Source of the DNA: an uncultured Candidatus Altimarinota bacterium
Lineage (GTDB): Bacteria; Patescibacteriota; Gracilibacteria; BD1-5; UBA6164
Length of the DNA: 8,252 bases
Reading direction: 5' to 3'
NCBI GenBank assembly: GCA_937864995.1
Contig: CALMDL010000295.1
Coordinates: 1 to 8,252 of the forward strand
The position numbers and the translations under genes are program-made. Position 1 is the first letter of the stretch. Every line of letters begins with the position of its first letter. The notes below the pieces were generated by a model. That model did no database searches, was not told the DNA's origin, and worked only from the letters and a program-made list of their open reading frames with translations. Of the stretch, positions 1 through 8,021 are shown piece by piece.

Positions 1-686
1 CCATCAATAGTTTCATAATCATCTCAAAATACATTTAAGTATGGAAGCTCTCAAGTTGCAACTTTCATAACAAATGGCAATAAATTATTTGGTAATCAAT
101 CTGGTTTTTCTCATATAAGTCAACTTGGATGTGATCAAATAGGATTAAAATATCTCAAGTTTATTACATTAAATCAAGAAAATTTTGATAAATCATTTAA
201 TATTTTTTCTAATAAATATATAGTTCTTGCATATGTATTTGTTGTTTCTCATATATTTTGAGTCTCTAAATATGGAATTTCATTATCAAAATTATAAACT
301 GTTGCACTACTTGAAAATATAATATTTTTTACACTATATTCTTGCATAAGTTCAAATAATCTCAAACTACCAACTACATTGTTATCAAAATAATGTAATG
401 GTTTTTCACATGATTCACCTACAGCCTTTAATCAAGCGAAATGAAGTACTCAATCAAATTTATATTTTTTAAATATTTCATTTAATTTTTCTTTATCTCT
501 TAAATCTACTTCATAAAAATCTGGTTTATATCCTAATATTTCTCAGATACTTCTATAAGTTGATAGACAAGAATTGTCTAGGTTGTCTACAATCACCGTT
601 TTATATCCTGCTTGTTCAAAAGCAACAACAGCATGACTTCATATATATCAGATTCAACCAGTTACTAATATAATTTTTTTATTCAT
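1..686 (-). CDS. galE: UDP-glucose 4-epimerase GalE, N-terminal two-thirds (runs off left edge)
   Basis: This gene interconverts UDP-glucose and UDP-galactose in the cytoplasm with bound NAD, feeding surface glycan synthesis. With TGA read as Gly it gives 228 complete codons from the ATG at 684-686 and is cut at the window edge; GalE is usually about 330-340 residues. Visible landmarks are the Rossmann loop G10-x-x-G13-x-x-G16 followed by SH, the FAGLKAVGES block (residues 83-92), SSSATVY (125-131), RYFNP (178-182), and the GDDY..DG block at 221-229. The family match is very strong along the whole length. One residue is odd: the catalytic YxxxK motif reads Y152-A-R-T-I156, so the lysine (Lys153 in E. 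coli) is Ile. It lies 60 bp downstream of the surface-protein gene on the same strand with no hairpin between them, so co-transcription is likely. No Shine-Dalgarno sequence precedes the start. Confidence 0.96.
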
Positions 687-746
687 ATTTATATTTATTA
701 TTAATTTTTATTATTTTAGTTAAAAAATATTGTTTTGCTAATCTTT

Positions 747-2951
747 TTATATTATTTTATATTTTTTAAATAAAACAAAAATTCATATTAAACTTAATAA
801 AACTATAAATCATATAATTGGTTTAGAAATAGGTATTTCTTCTTCATATATTTCTATCTCTTCATTTTTTATTTCTTCTTCTTGTTTTATTTCTTCTTCA
901 TTTGAATAATTATCTTCTGATATATTCTCTTTTTCTTTTTTTACTTCTTTCTTTTGTTCCTCTTTTAAATAATTTATAAAAAACTCTTTTTCATATATAT
1001 TTCATTCTTTATCTTCAAGTGAAAATAAAACTGTATATTTTCAAAAATCTTTGTAGTTAATATATGGTGGATTTTTTCAAACATAAGTTTCTCAATTTCA
1101 AAAATCCCAAAAATATGATTCAAAATCTCATACACTTTTACTTCAATCTAAATTTACACTGCAAGTTTTTATACATGTAAGAGTATCTCAAGAGATTTTT
1201 TTATTTGTTCATAATTTTCATTGTAAATCTATTTTTAAAGAAATAATTTCTTGTGAATCTATATTTGATAAATTTGTTTCTATTTCTTGTATTTCAGTTT
1301 CTTGTGCTGATAGTAAAGTCTCTTCTTTAGGATTTACTTCCACTATAAATACAGATTCAGAAAATCATCAATTATTATCATTTACTTGTAAAACTACATC
1401 ATAAGTTCAATTTTCAAATACATGTGAACTTGGGTTTTTTCATTCAAAAAAATCTGAATCTCAAAAATCCCAAAAATATGATAAGTCATTTCAGATAGAT
1501 TCTTGTCATGTGAAATTTATACTACATTTTTCAACTCAATTGCAAATAATTTTATCATTATCCAATATTTTATTTTTTGATAATTTTCATTGTAAAGTAA
1601 TAATTGATTTTGGGTCTAAATACTTATATTTATTTTCAAAAATATATTCTGATTTTTTACAATTATTTTCATAATTTTTATCACAAATTTCAAGAGATAT
1701 ATTATGTTTTCATGGTCAAAATAATACATAACTAGGATTACATTTTTTATTTATATTTGAATCAAAAGTTCCAGATCAAAAATTCCATAAACAAGTTATA
1801 TCATCAAAAACTGGTTCATATATAAAATTAATACTACATTCTTTTTTATCACAAGTATTATCTTTTTCTAATCATCATTGTACTTCTATAATAGGAGTTT
1901 TTAAATTTAATTTACTTATTTTACTTATACTTTCATAATTATTATTAGTAGTAGTTGTAGATGTATTTGAAACAATTTTTCAATCATTTATTATTTTAAA
2001 ATTAATTTCAGAGTAATTATTAGAGTTTGTTTTATTAATTATTTTTATTTTTAAATTATGTGTTCAAACTGGAAATATAACAGTATTTGGATTACATTTA
2101 TTTTCTTCTCAAGTAACTAATCATAATCAAAAATCTATAATACAATTAAAATCATTTTCTTTTATAGATGTAGAAAAAGTATTTGAAAAATCAAAATTTA
2201 CCCTACAATCATCTCTTGTTCTATCACAGTTATAAACTCTAGCATCTTCTAATTCTCTATCCTTATCTGTCAAATAAGTAGGTGTTTGAAATGTATTTTT
2301 GATTACAAAACTTATTTTTTCTTCTATTATTTCTTCATTTGAATTTGCTGAATCATTTGTAATATTTTCAGTTAAATTTTCTTGTATACTTCAAGAATTT
2401 GATTCAAATATTTCATCAACAGATCAAGTAGAAGTTTCTATTTCTATGTTGTCAGGATTTTCATCTTCAATTATTGTTCAAGTTGAGTTTACTGTTTCTT
2501 CTATAACTTCTGTAGAGATATTTTCTTCTAAATTTGGTTCTTGTACAATTTCATCAATTATTTCATTTTCTAATCACTCTTTTTTATATATTTTTCAAAG
2601 TTCAGTTGTAGTGTATGAAAAACTGTCTACTAATTCTCAAGAACTATCTTTTAAATATATTTCTTCATCACTATTATTTAAAAGTATTTTAGTTTGTGGT
2701 CTAAAATACTTTTTATTTTCTCAATTTATATAGATATCATTTTCAAAAATATATTCTTTTCATGTTTTATCAGATAATATATATCAACTTAAATTATTAT
2801 TTCCATTTCAATCATAAGTTATTTGTACATATTCTTCTGTTGTATCTTCATTTGTATTTGGATAAATTTCTGTTATAGAAAATGAAGTAAATACTTTTTG
2901 AACTAAAAATATAAATAAAATAATAATAAATATATATAGATTTTTTTTCAT
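747..2951 (-). CDS. Membrane-anchored surface protein: lamin-tail-like domain plus four PKD-like modules
   Basis: This is a 734-residue predicted exported protein, continuous only if TGA is Gly. Residues 1-22 are a Lys-Lys-led hydrophobic signal peptide or N-terminal anchor. Residues about 23-115 resemble a bacterial lamin-tail domain (ITEIYPN...EEYVQI...LSGYIL...ELVDSFSY). Residues about 125-215 are a Glu/Asn/Ser/Thr-rich linker. Four PKD-like beta modules follow, at roughly 216-325, 352-440, 448-540 and 570-662. Modules 3 and 4 carry the classic Y-F-W-D-F-G signature (W494, W615). Each module opens with a short-range cysteine pair (C242/C249, C367/C372, C470/C476, C593/C597), and modules 1 and 2 add a second pair (C270/C286, C387/C404). 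A Lys/Glu-rich stalk (662-708) leads to one transmembrane helix (about 711-728) and the basic tail KKYKII. The expected topology is outside, with a C-terminal membrane anchor. The ligand and role are unknown; adhesion or cell-cell contact is inference from domain type only. Confidence 0.9.
1098..1482. repeat. 22-bp direct repeat inside the PKD-module gene
   Basis: Identical 22-bp copies lie at 1098-1119 and 1461-1482, 363 bp (121 codons) apart. Both encode the Y-F-W-D-F-G core of PKD-like modules 3 and 4. The exact DNA identity against otherwise diverged flanks marks duplication of a module or strong constraint on this motif. It is part of the coding sequence and not a mobile element. Confidence 0.85.
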
Positions 2952-2980
2952 AATTTAATAATAATATGGGGAGCAAAATC

Positions 2981-2986
2981 ATTATA
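2981..2986 (-). promoter_or_regulatory. Candidate -10 box for the surface-protein gene
   Basis: Read on the minus strand this is a perfect TATAAT, about 30 nt upstream of the ATG at 2951. No good -35 hexamer sits 16-18 nt upstream of it. In such AT-rich DNA a perfect hexamer can occur by chance. Its position, in the short gap between the terminator of the upstream gene and this start, is the main support. Confidence 0.45.
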
Positions 2987-3027
2987 CTCATACCACATTA
3001 AATTTTCATTAAATTAAATCTATATTA

Positions 3028-3056
3028 AAAAAACAAGCCTTAAAAGGCTTGTTTTT
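3028..3056 (-). terminator. Rho-independent terminator of the glycosyltransferase gene
   Basis: This is a 12-bp perfect stem (3029-3040 with 3045-3056) around a 4-nt loop, with the GC-containing core AGGCTTG. On the minus strand it ends in a run of seven T. It begins inside the TAA stop codon (3055-3057) of the glycosyltransferase gene and separates the recG/glycosyltransferase unit from the surface-protein/galE unit. Confidence 0.9.
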
Positions 3057-4083
3057 ATCTAAAAAATTTACTCCAAATTATTCTCAAAACTATATTTATA
3101 GCATTACCTGAACTTTGTCATTTAGCTAAACTATAAGGAGTATATGTTATATTTACAGGGACTTCTTTAAATTTAATTTTATGATTTTTTACTTCTTCAA
3201 TAAGTTCAGAAGCATATGCCATAGTATCTATATTTAATCTGATTTTTTTTACACTTTCCAATGTCAGTGCTCTAAATCAATTATGTGCATCTGTTAAATT
3301 TATACCACTAACAAAATAAGTAAATATTTTACCTAAAAATAATGTTATTTCTCTAATTAATGGAACATTTGAAGATGTTTTTTCTATAAATCTAGAACCA
3401 AAAATAATTCATAAATCACTTTCTTTTTGAAATAAATTTAAAAATTTCTTTGCATCATTTATATCATGTTGATCATCTGCATCAAAAGTAATTATATATT
3501 TTATATTTCAAAATCTTCTAATATATTCAAAACCAGTTTCAAGTGCAGCTCATGCTCATCTATTTACACTATGATTTATTAAAATCAATTTATCTCAAAA
3601 TTGCTCAATTACTTTTTTTGTATCATCTTTTGATCAATCATTTATAACCAATATATTTTCATATCAAGCATCAAATATTTTTTGAATAACTCAAGATATA
3701 ACACTAGCTTCATTATAAGCTCTTATTAAAAAAACTTCATTTCAATTTATTGTTTGTTTATTACTATTATCAATAGCTATTTCTCTAATTAATTTAGTTA
3801 TACTTTCTTTATTTTCAACATGCTTTGTAAGTAAAAGAAGTACAAAATAAAGTAAAAATATAATAGAACTATAAACTAAAACATCAGCTCATCTAGCAAC
3901 TCAAAATATGCTTCATAAAATATCTAAAATATTTGGAAAAAATGCAAAAACAAGTAATCAAGAACCTACTCAAATAAACACTAAAAAATGTAGAGCATTA
4001 AATTTTTGTCTACGAGAAATATCAAGAGCAATTATCAAAATAATTATTCATGAAATAATGAAAAAAAACTCTAAAAGTGTCAT
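3055..4083 (-). CDS. DUF2304-GT2 fusion, membrane-linked family 2 glycosyltransferase
   Basis: This 342-residue protein is read with TGA as Gly. Residues 1-105 look like a DUF2304 domain: two to three hydrophobic helices (about 4-20, 31-50, 66-86) with the typical GVxRGAD segment at 61-67. Residues about 115-342 are a GT-A fold family 2 glycosyltransferase of the dolichol/polyprenyl-phosphate sugar synthase type. Its motifs are NDGSKDDT (148-155), HSVNRGAGAAL (171-181), the metal-binding D-A-D-D-Q-H-D (201-207) and DAHNGFRAL (265-273). The family transfers a hexose from an NDP-sugar to a lipid carrier or a glycan at the inner membrane face; donor and acceptor cannot be read from the sequence. 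The ATG at 4081-4083 is chosen because an in-frame TAA lies at 4114-4116 with no other ATG between. It starts 39 bp after recG and ends in a terminator. Confidence 0.92.
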
Positions 4084-4122
4084 TTGTTTTTTGTTATGTA
4101 AAAAATGTTGTTTTTATTATAT

Positions 4123-6135
4123 TTATTTATCTTTTTTTTCAAATAATTCAGTTATATCCTCTCTTATTTGACTTATAAGTTCTAAATCTGTAAGACTTGC
4201 GACTTTGAGATCTGGTACTCAACTTTGTCTTACTCAATAAACTTCTCATGGTCATCTAAGTTCTAAATCTATTTCAGCTAATTCAAATCAATTATTTGTT
4301 TTTTCCATAGCTTTTAGTCTATCTGTACTATTTCAAGTTGTTGGGAAAAGATAACAATAAGATTGTACACTTCATCTCCCTACTCTTCATCTAAATTGAT
4401 GTAATTGAGATAATCAAAATCTTTCTGCTCATTCTATACACATAATTGTAGAATTTGGTACATTTACTCAAACTTCAACAACACTTGTACTTGATAATAT
4501 TTGTATTTCATTGTTTGAAAAAGCTTTCATTATCTCATCTTTTTCTTTTGGTCTCATTTTACCATGTAAAAGTCATACTTTAAATGGATGAAAAATTGCT
4601 TGCAGATTTTCATAAGTGTTTATAGCATTTGCTAGATCGATTTTTTCACTTTCTTCTACAAGTGGAGAAATCCAAAAAACTTGTCTTCATTTTTCAAGTT
4701 CACTTCTAACAAAAAGATTTATTTGTTGTCTTTCTTCCTCATTTTTTGCAACCTTTGTAAATATATCTTTTCTTCCTTTTGGATATTCATTGATTATACT
4801 CAAATCTTGATCTCCATAAAGAGTCAAAGCCAAAGTTCTAGGAATTGGAGTTGCTGTCATATTTAAAGAATGTGGAACAAGTCATGATTTATTTCAAAAT
4901 CATTTTTCCAAAACTTCTCTTTGTCTTACTCAAAATCTATGTTGTTCATCTACAACAACAAATCATAGATTATTAAAAACTACATCTTCTTGAACTAGTG
5001 CATGTGTTCAAACAACCAAATCAATGTTTCAAGATTTGATATCTGCTTTTACAGCTGCTTTTTGTTTTGGAGTCAAGCTTCAAACAAGTAAATGTGAACT
5101 TATACCAAATTTAAGTAAAAAATCTTGCATTCACTCAAAATGTTGACGAGCTAGTATTTCAGTAGGCGCCATGATTGATACTTGAATACGATTTCAAATT
5201 TTATTACTCTCTATAATTGCATGAAGTGCCGCTACAAAAGCAACTGCAGTTTTTCAAGTTCATACATCTCACTCTAAAAGTCTTTGCATAGAGTGAGGTT
5301 TTTCCATATCTTTTAATATTTGAAAAAGAACAATTTTTTGATGATTTGTAAATTCAAATGGAAAAAATGATAGAAGTTCTTTTACTAATTCAGGATTCAT
5401 TTGTAAAGCAAGACTCCTACCTTCACTTTCTTTAAATGCTTGCATTTTAGAACCAATTGCTCTGTAATTTATATCAAATAATTCTCAATAAGCCAATCTA
5501 TATTTTGCTTGTTCTATATCAAATTTATTTTTTGGGAAATGTACTCTATAAACAGCATCTCTTTTACTTATAAAATTATATTTTTTAATTATATCTTCTG
5601 GTAAATCTTCTCCAATCTCTTTTATAAAAGATTTTAAAACATCTATTTTTCACTCTATCCATTTACTTGGAATATAATTTAATTCAGGGTAAATAGGCAC
5701 TATTTCTCAAGCCAATTTATCTAAATCTGTTTCTACTTCTGGGTTCTGAAAAGTAACTTTTCAAAAAGCATATTTTACACTTCATGAAAATATAACTTTT
5801 TTTCACTCATAAGCTTTTAATTGCGTTGCTAAATATTTTCTATTAAACCAAACTGCCTCACTTAAAAATCCATTTTTATCTTCTATAACTGCTTTTGTAA
5901 GAAGTTTATTATTTGCTGTTTTTTGACTATTTATACTGAGTAATTTAACTATAATTGTATTTTTTTCTTTGATATTTATAAGTGAAAAACTATCCAAAAC
6001 ATTGGTTCTATCTTCATAATCTCTTGGGAAATGATTAAGTAAATCATTCACAGTTAAAATACTAGCTTTTTCCAAAGCTTTTATATAGTTATCTGTAGTT
6101 CTAAGAAGCGTTTTATTTAATTTTTCTCCAAGCAT
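4123..6135 (-). CDS. recG: ATP-dependent DNA helicase RecG
   Basis: RecG is the branched-DNA translocase that regresses stalled forks and processes Holliday junctions. The 670-residue length is close to the usual 680-690, and the frame is uninterrupted once TGA is Gly. The N-terminal wedge/OB region holds [12 protein letters not shown] (residues 32-43). Helicase motifs follow in order: Walker A GDVGTGKT at 289-296 (Lys295), [15 protein letters not shown] from 396, [15 protein letters not shown], and the motif VI stretch RGRVGRG at 582-588. All three Walker A glycines are TGA codons. The ATG at 6133-6135 gives the expected N-terminus, and no in-frame ATG was seen in the about 85 nt upstream that I read. 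It is divergent from rsmG (120-bp gap) and runs into the glycosyltransferase gene without a terminator, so the two are probably co-transcribed although their functions are unrelated. Confidence 0.98.
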
Positions 6136-6163
6136 TATAGAAAAAATAATATTATATATACTA

Positions 6164-6190
6164 ATTATATAAATTGTATTAGAAAATCAA
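6164..6190 (-). promoter_or_regulatory. Candidate recG promoter
   Basis: On the minus strand, TATAAT (6164-6169) lies about 29 nt upstream of the recG ATG. A TTGATT-like -35 (6185-6190) precedes it at a short 15-nt spacing, or TTTGAT at 16. The -10 matches consensus perfectly; the -35 is weak. The 5' leader would be about 20 nt. Confidence 0.4.
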
Positions 6191-6198
6191 ACTTTTCC

Positions 6199-6226
6199 TT
6201 GTTTTTTAATAGATAAAAGATAAAAT
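6199..6226 (+). promoter_or_regulatory. Candidate rsmG-tsaC promoter
   Basis: TTGTTT (6199-6204) and TAAAAT (6221-6226) are separated by 16 nt, ending 29 nt before the rsmG ATG. The -10 matches five of six consensus positions and the -35 only the TTG core. It is back to back with the recG promoter candidate in the 120-bp divergent gap. Confidence 0.4.
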
Positions 6227-6255
6227 AGTAATGATTTAAAAATAATAAAAAATAA

Positions 6256-6942
6256 ATGCAAGAATTATTTAAAAAATATAATGTAGAATTAGAACCTCAT
6301 GAACTTGTAAAATTTGAGAAATTCCTAGAATTATTCAAAGAAAAAAATAGTCAGATAAATCTAAGTGCGATAAGAGATGATAATTGAATTATAGAAAAAC
6401 ATTTTATAGATTCTATTATGTTAAATATATTTGTAGAACTAGAATGAAAAGTTGCAGATATGTGAACTGGTGGTTGATTTCCACTTATTCCTCTTGCTAT
6501 AATAAATCCTGATGTTCAATTTACATGAATTGATAGTGTTTGAAAAAAATTGAAAGCAGTAGATGAATTTGCTCAAAAACTAGAGTTAAAAAATGTAACT
6601 ACATTAAATGGTAGAGCAGAAAAAATTGGTCATGATTTAAATTATAGAGAAAGTTTTGATTTTGTTACTAGTAGAGCAACTGCATTTTTCCCTACTCTTT
6701 TAGAATATGTAATTCCACTTTTAAAAGTTGGATGAGTATTTTGTGCATATAAACTTGATGATAAAGAAGAACTAAAAAGTGCAAAAAAAGCTCTAAGTAG
6801 ACTTGGAGCAAAAATATTAAAAGTAAAAAATTATAATCTTGCATGACAAGATAGAACTATTGTTTTAATAGAAAAACTAGAAAAAACAAATCCTAAATAC
6901 CCTAGAAAAGACTGAGTTCCTTTACTTAATCCTATAAAATAA
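6256..6942 (+). CDS. rsmG: 16S rRNA (guanine-N7)-methyltransferase RsmG
   Basis: RsmG (GidB) transfers a methyl group from S-adenosylmethionine to N7 of G527 in 16S rRNA. The 228-residue protein, with TGA as Gly, shows NLSAIRD (35-41), IIEKHFIDSI (45-54), the SAM-binding loop D68-M-G-T-G-G-G-F-P, the acidic D93 of the next strand, GRAE (119-122), SRA (139-141) and the C-terminal KYPRKDGVP block (214-222). The usual GFPGIPLAI reads GFPLIPLAI here, a mild deviation. An in-frame TAA lies directly before the ATG, which fixes the start. It is the first gene of a two-gene unit, with tsaC 7 bp downstream. The leader is A-rich with no Shine-Dalgarno sequence. Confidence 0.96.
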
Positions 6943-6949
6943 ATTAAAA

Positions 6950-7513
6950 ATGATTTACATATTACCAACTGATACTTGTTTTTGAATAGCATGCTCTCTT
7001 GATGACATAAAAAGTTATGAAAGAATATACAAAATAAAAAAAAGAAGTCTAGATAAACCTCTTGCTATATTAGTTCCTGATTTTAAATGGCTAGAAAACA
7101 ATACTAATTTAAATAGTGAACAAATAGATTTTTTAAAAAAATACGATAAACCATTTACTATAATGACAGATAGTCCTCATGTAAAAGTATGGATAGATTT
7201 TGTTAATGATGAAAATGGTGAAGAATTTTTAAATAGATGAGTTTATGAAAAATTTGCTTTTAGAGTAGCAAATAATAAAACACAAGATAGATTATTAAAA
7301 GAAAACTGACCTATGTTTTTAACTAGTGCAAATATATCAAATAATCCTGAAATTTATTCAAGTAGAGAAATAAAGGAAGTATTTGGTGAATACTTAGATA
7401 AATGACATATAAAATTTGTTTGAGAAAATACTTGAATACTTGAAAAAGTTAAGCCAAGTGAAATATTTGAGTTTGTATGAGAAACTCTAGAACAAAAATT
7501 TATAAGAAAATAA
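6950..7513 (+). CDS. tsaC: L-threonylcarbamoyladenylate synthase, TsaC/YrdC type
   Basis: This enzyme makes threonylcarbamoyl-AMP from threonine, bicarbonate and ATP, the first step of t6A formation at position 37 of ANN-decoding tRNAs. The 187-residue length matches the single-domain TsaC form and excludes a full Sua5, which has an extra C-terminal domain. Motifs seen are LPTDTCFG (residues 5-12; the family usually has Tyr where Phe11 stands), the K-x-R nucleotide/substrate site at K30-K-R32 followed by DKPLAILV, the SANISN loop (126-131) and a late PS-containing strand (169-170). It lies 7 bp after rsmG and almost certainly shares its transcript. Its TAA stop overlaps the first bases of the downstream terminator. 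The short YciO paralogue family is the main alternative. Confidence 0.92.
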
Positions 7514-7544
7514 AAAACTAACATTTTAAAATGTTAGTTTTTTT
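7512..7544. terminator. Shared bidirectional terminator between tsaC and the TrpR-like gene
   Basis: A 32-bp perfect palindrome (7512-7543) with core ACTAACATTTTAAAATGTTAGT and A/T-run ends gives a long stem with a T tract in either direction. It sits exactly between two convergent genes; the tsaC stop (7511-7513) and the opposing stop (7543-7545) both overlap it. Confidence 0.9.
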
Positions 7545-7833
7545 ATTCTCATGAAATTATATTGAGCGCATTTCTATAACCCATATTTTCACTATTAAGA
7601 GCTTTTGATATACGAGCAATAGTTGTAGAGCTCATACTAGTTTTTTTCTCTATTCTAGCATAAGATATACCATCATCTAGCATTTTAGCTACTTCAAATC
7701 TACGAGAAAACTCGAGTATCTCTTTTTCAGTAAGTAAATCAAGCATAAATTCAAAAATTCTTTCTTTACTATCCATTTTTGAAAGTGCAATTAATATAGG
7801 ATCAAATTCATAAGCAAGTTCATTTTTTTTCAT
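7543..7833 (-). CDS. TrpR-related DNA-binding protein, YerC/YecD type
   Basis: This 96-residue, all-helical protein is of the Trp-repressor-like fold. After a variable N-terminus, residues 29-53 match the family block (FMLDLLTEKEILEFSRRFEVAKMLD), and the helix-turn-helix spans about 57-80 (YARIEKKTSMSSTTIARISKAL) followed by the typical GYRNAL. The reading frame passes one TGA (Gly95) and ends at TAA. The family is related to TrpR, but most members are of unknown ligand and lack evidence of tryptophan binding, so a Trp-repressor role should not be assumed. It has its own candidate promoter with two related dyads upstream. The trpS end lies upstream on the same strand but is closed off by a terminator. 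Confidence 0.9.
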
Positions 7834-7891
7834 ATTTTTAATATTTAATCTAAATAAAATAATTTTTAAAATAAAATTGTTAAAAACTTCT

Positions 7892-7900
7892 ATAATATCA
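7892..7900 (-). promoter_or_regulatory. Candidate extended -10 promoter of the TrpR-like gene
   Basis: On the minus strand TG-A-TATTAT forms an extended -10 (hexamer at 7892-7897, TG at 7899-7900), about 59 nt upstream of the ATG. The TATTAT hexamer matches five of six consensus bases. The dyad at 7901-7916 fills the spacer immediately upstream of it. Confidence 0.4.
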
Positions 7901-7949
7901 CTTTAGTTAATTAAAGAATATTGTCATAAATCACTTTATCTATTTAAAG
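7897..7949. repeat. Two related dyad sites 33 bp apart (possible operators)
   Basis: Two 20-bp copies, 7897-7916 and 7930-7949, match at 17 positions by eye. Each contains CTTTA-N6-TAAAG (7901-7916 and 7934-7949). The first is a near-perfect 16-bp palindrome centred on TTAA. The centre-to-centre distance is 33 bp, about three helical turns, so both would face the same side of the DNA. The first abuts the candidate -10 of the TrpR-like gene, which fits autoregulation; that is inference. Confidence 0.55.
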
Positions 7950-7960
7950 TAAAAAGTCAA

Positions 7961-7982
7961 AACAATATATTTAATTATTGTT
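7961..7982. repeat. Inverted repeat AACAATA...TATTGTT
   Basis: Seven-base arms (7961-7967 and 7976-7982) flank an 8-nt spacer. It is flanked by two copies of TAAAAAGTC (7950-7958 and 7982-7990), 32 bp apart. It has little GC and is unlikely to be a terminator; it could be a protein site or chance in AT-rich DNA. Confidence 0.35.
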
Positions 7983-7989
7983 AAAAAGT

Positions 7990-8009
7990 CTTAAATTGGC
8001 TTAAATTAG
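7990..8009. repeat. Tandem 10-bp repeat
   Basis: CTTAAATTGG is followed at once by CTTAAATTAG, matching at nine of ten positions with a period close to one helical turn. It lies in the non-coding stretch upstream of the TrpR-like gene. Confidence 0.5.
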
Positions 8010-8021
8010 AGATTAAAACAA

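Noticed and set aside
2310..2520. Five N-x-S/T sequons in the surface-protein linker (N144, N155, N192, N196, N199) as N-glycosylation sites
   Set aside because: Asn, Ser and Thr are abundant in the linker so chance explains them, only N144 has an acidic residue at -2, and no oligosaccharyltransferase is in the window.
2299..2733. 144-codon plus-strand open frame rich in Ser, Phe and Ile
   Set aside because: It is antisense to the linker and lamin-tail part of the surface-protein gene. Its composition is just the complement of Glu/Asn/Lys-rich coding DNA, and it has no recognisable domain.
3908..4171. 87-codon plus-strand open frame
   Set aside because: It lies opposite the DUF2304 segment and the end of recG, both of which have strong family matches on the minus strand.
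4616..4866. Two overlapping plus-strand open frames of about 60 codons
   Set aside because: Both are shadows of the RecG helicase core, which is continuous on the other strand.
4123..6135. Apparent recG pseudogene with dozens of in-frame TGA stops
   Set aside because: The TGA codons fall on conserved glycines and the frame is otherwise intact, so this is codon reassignment and not decay.
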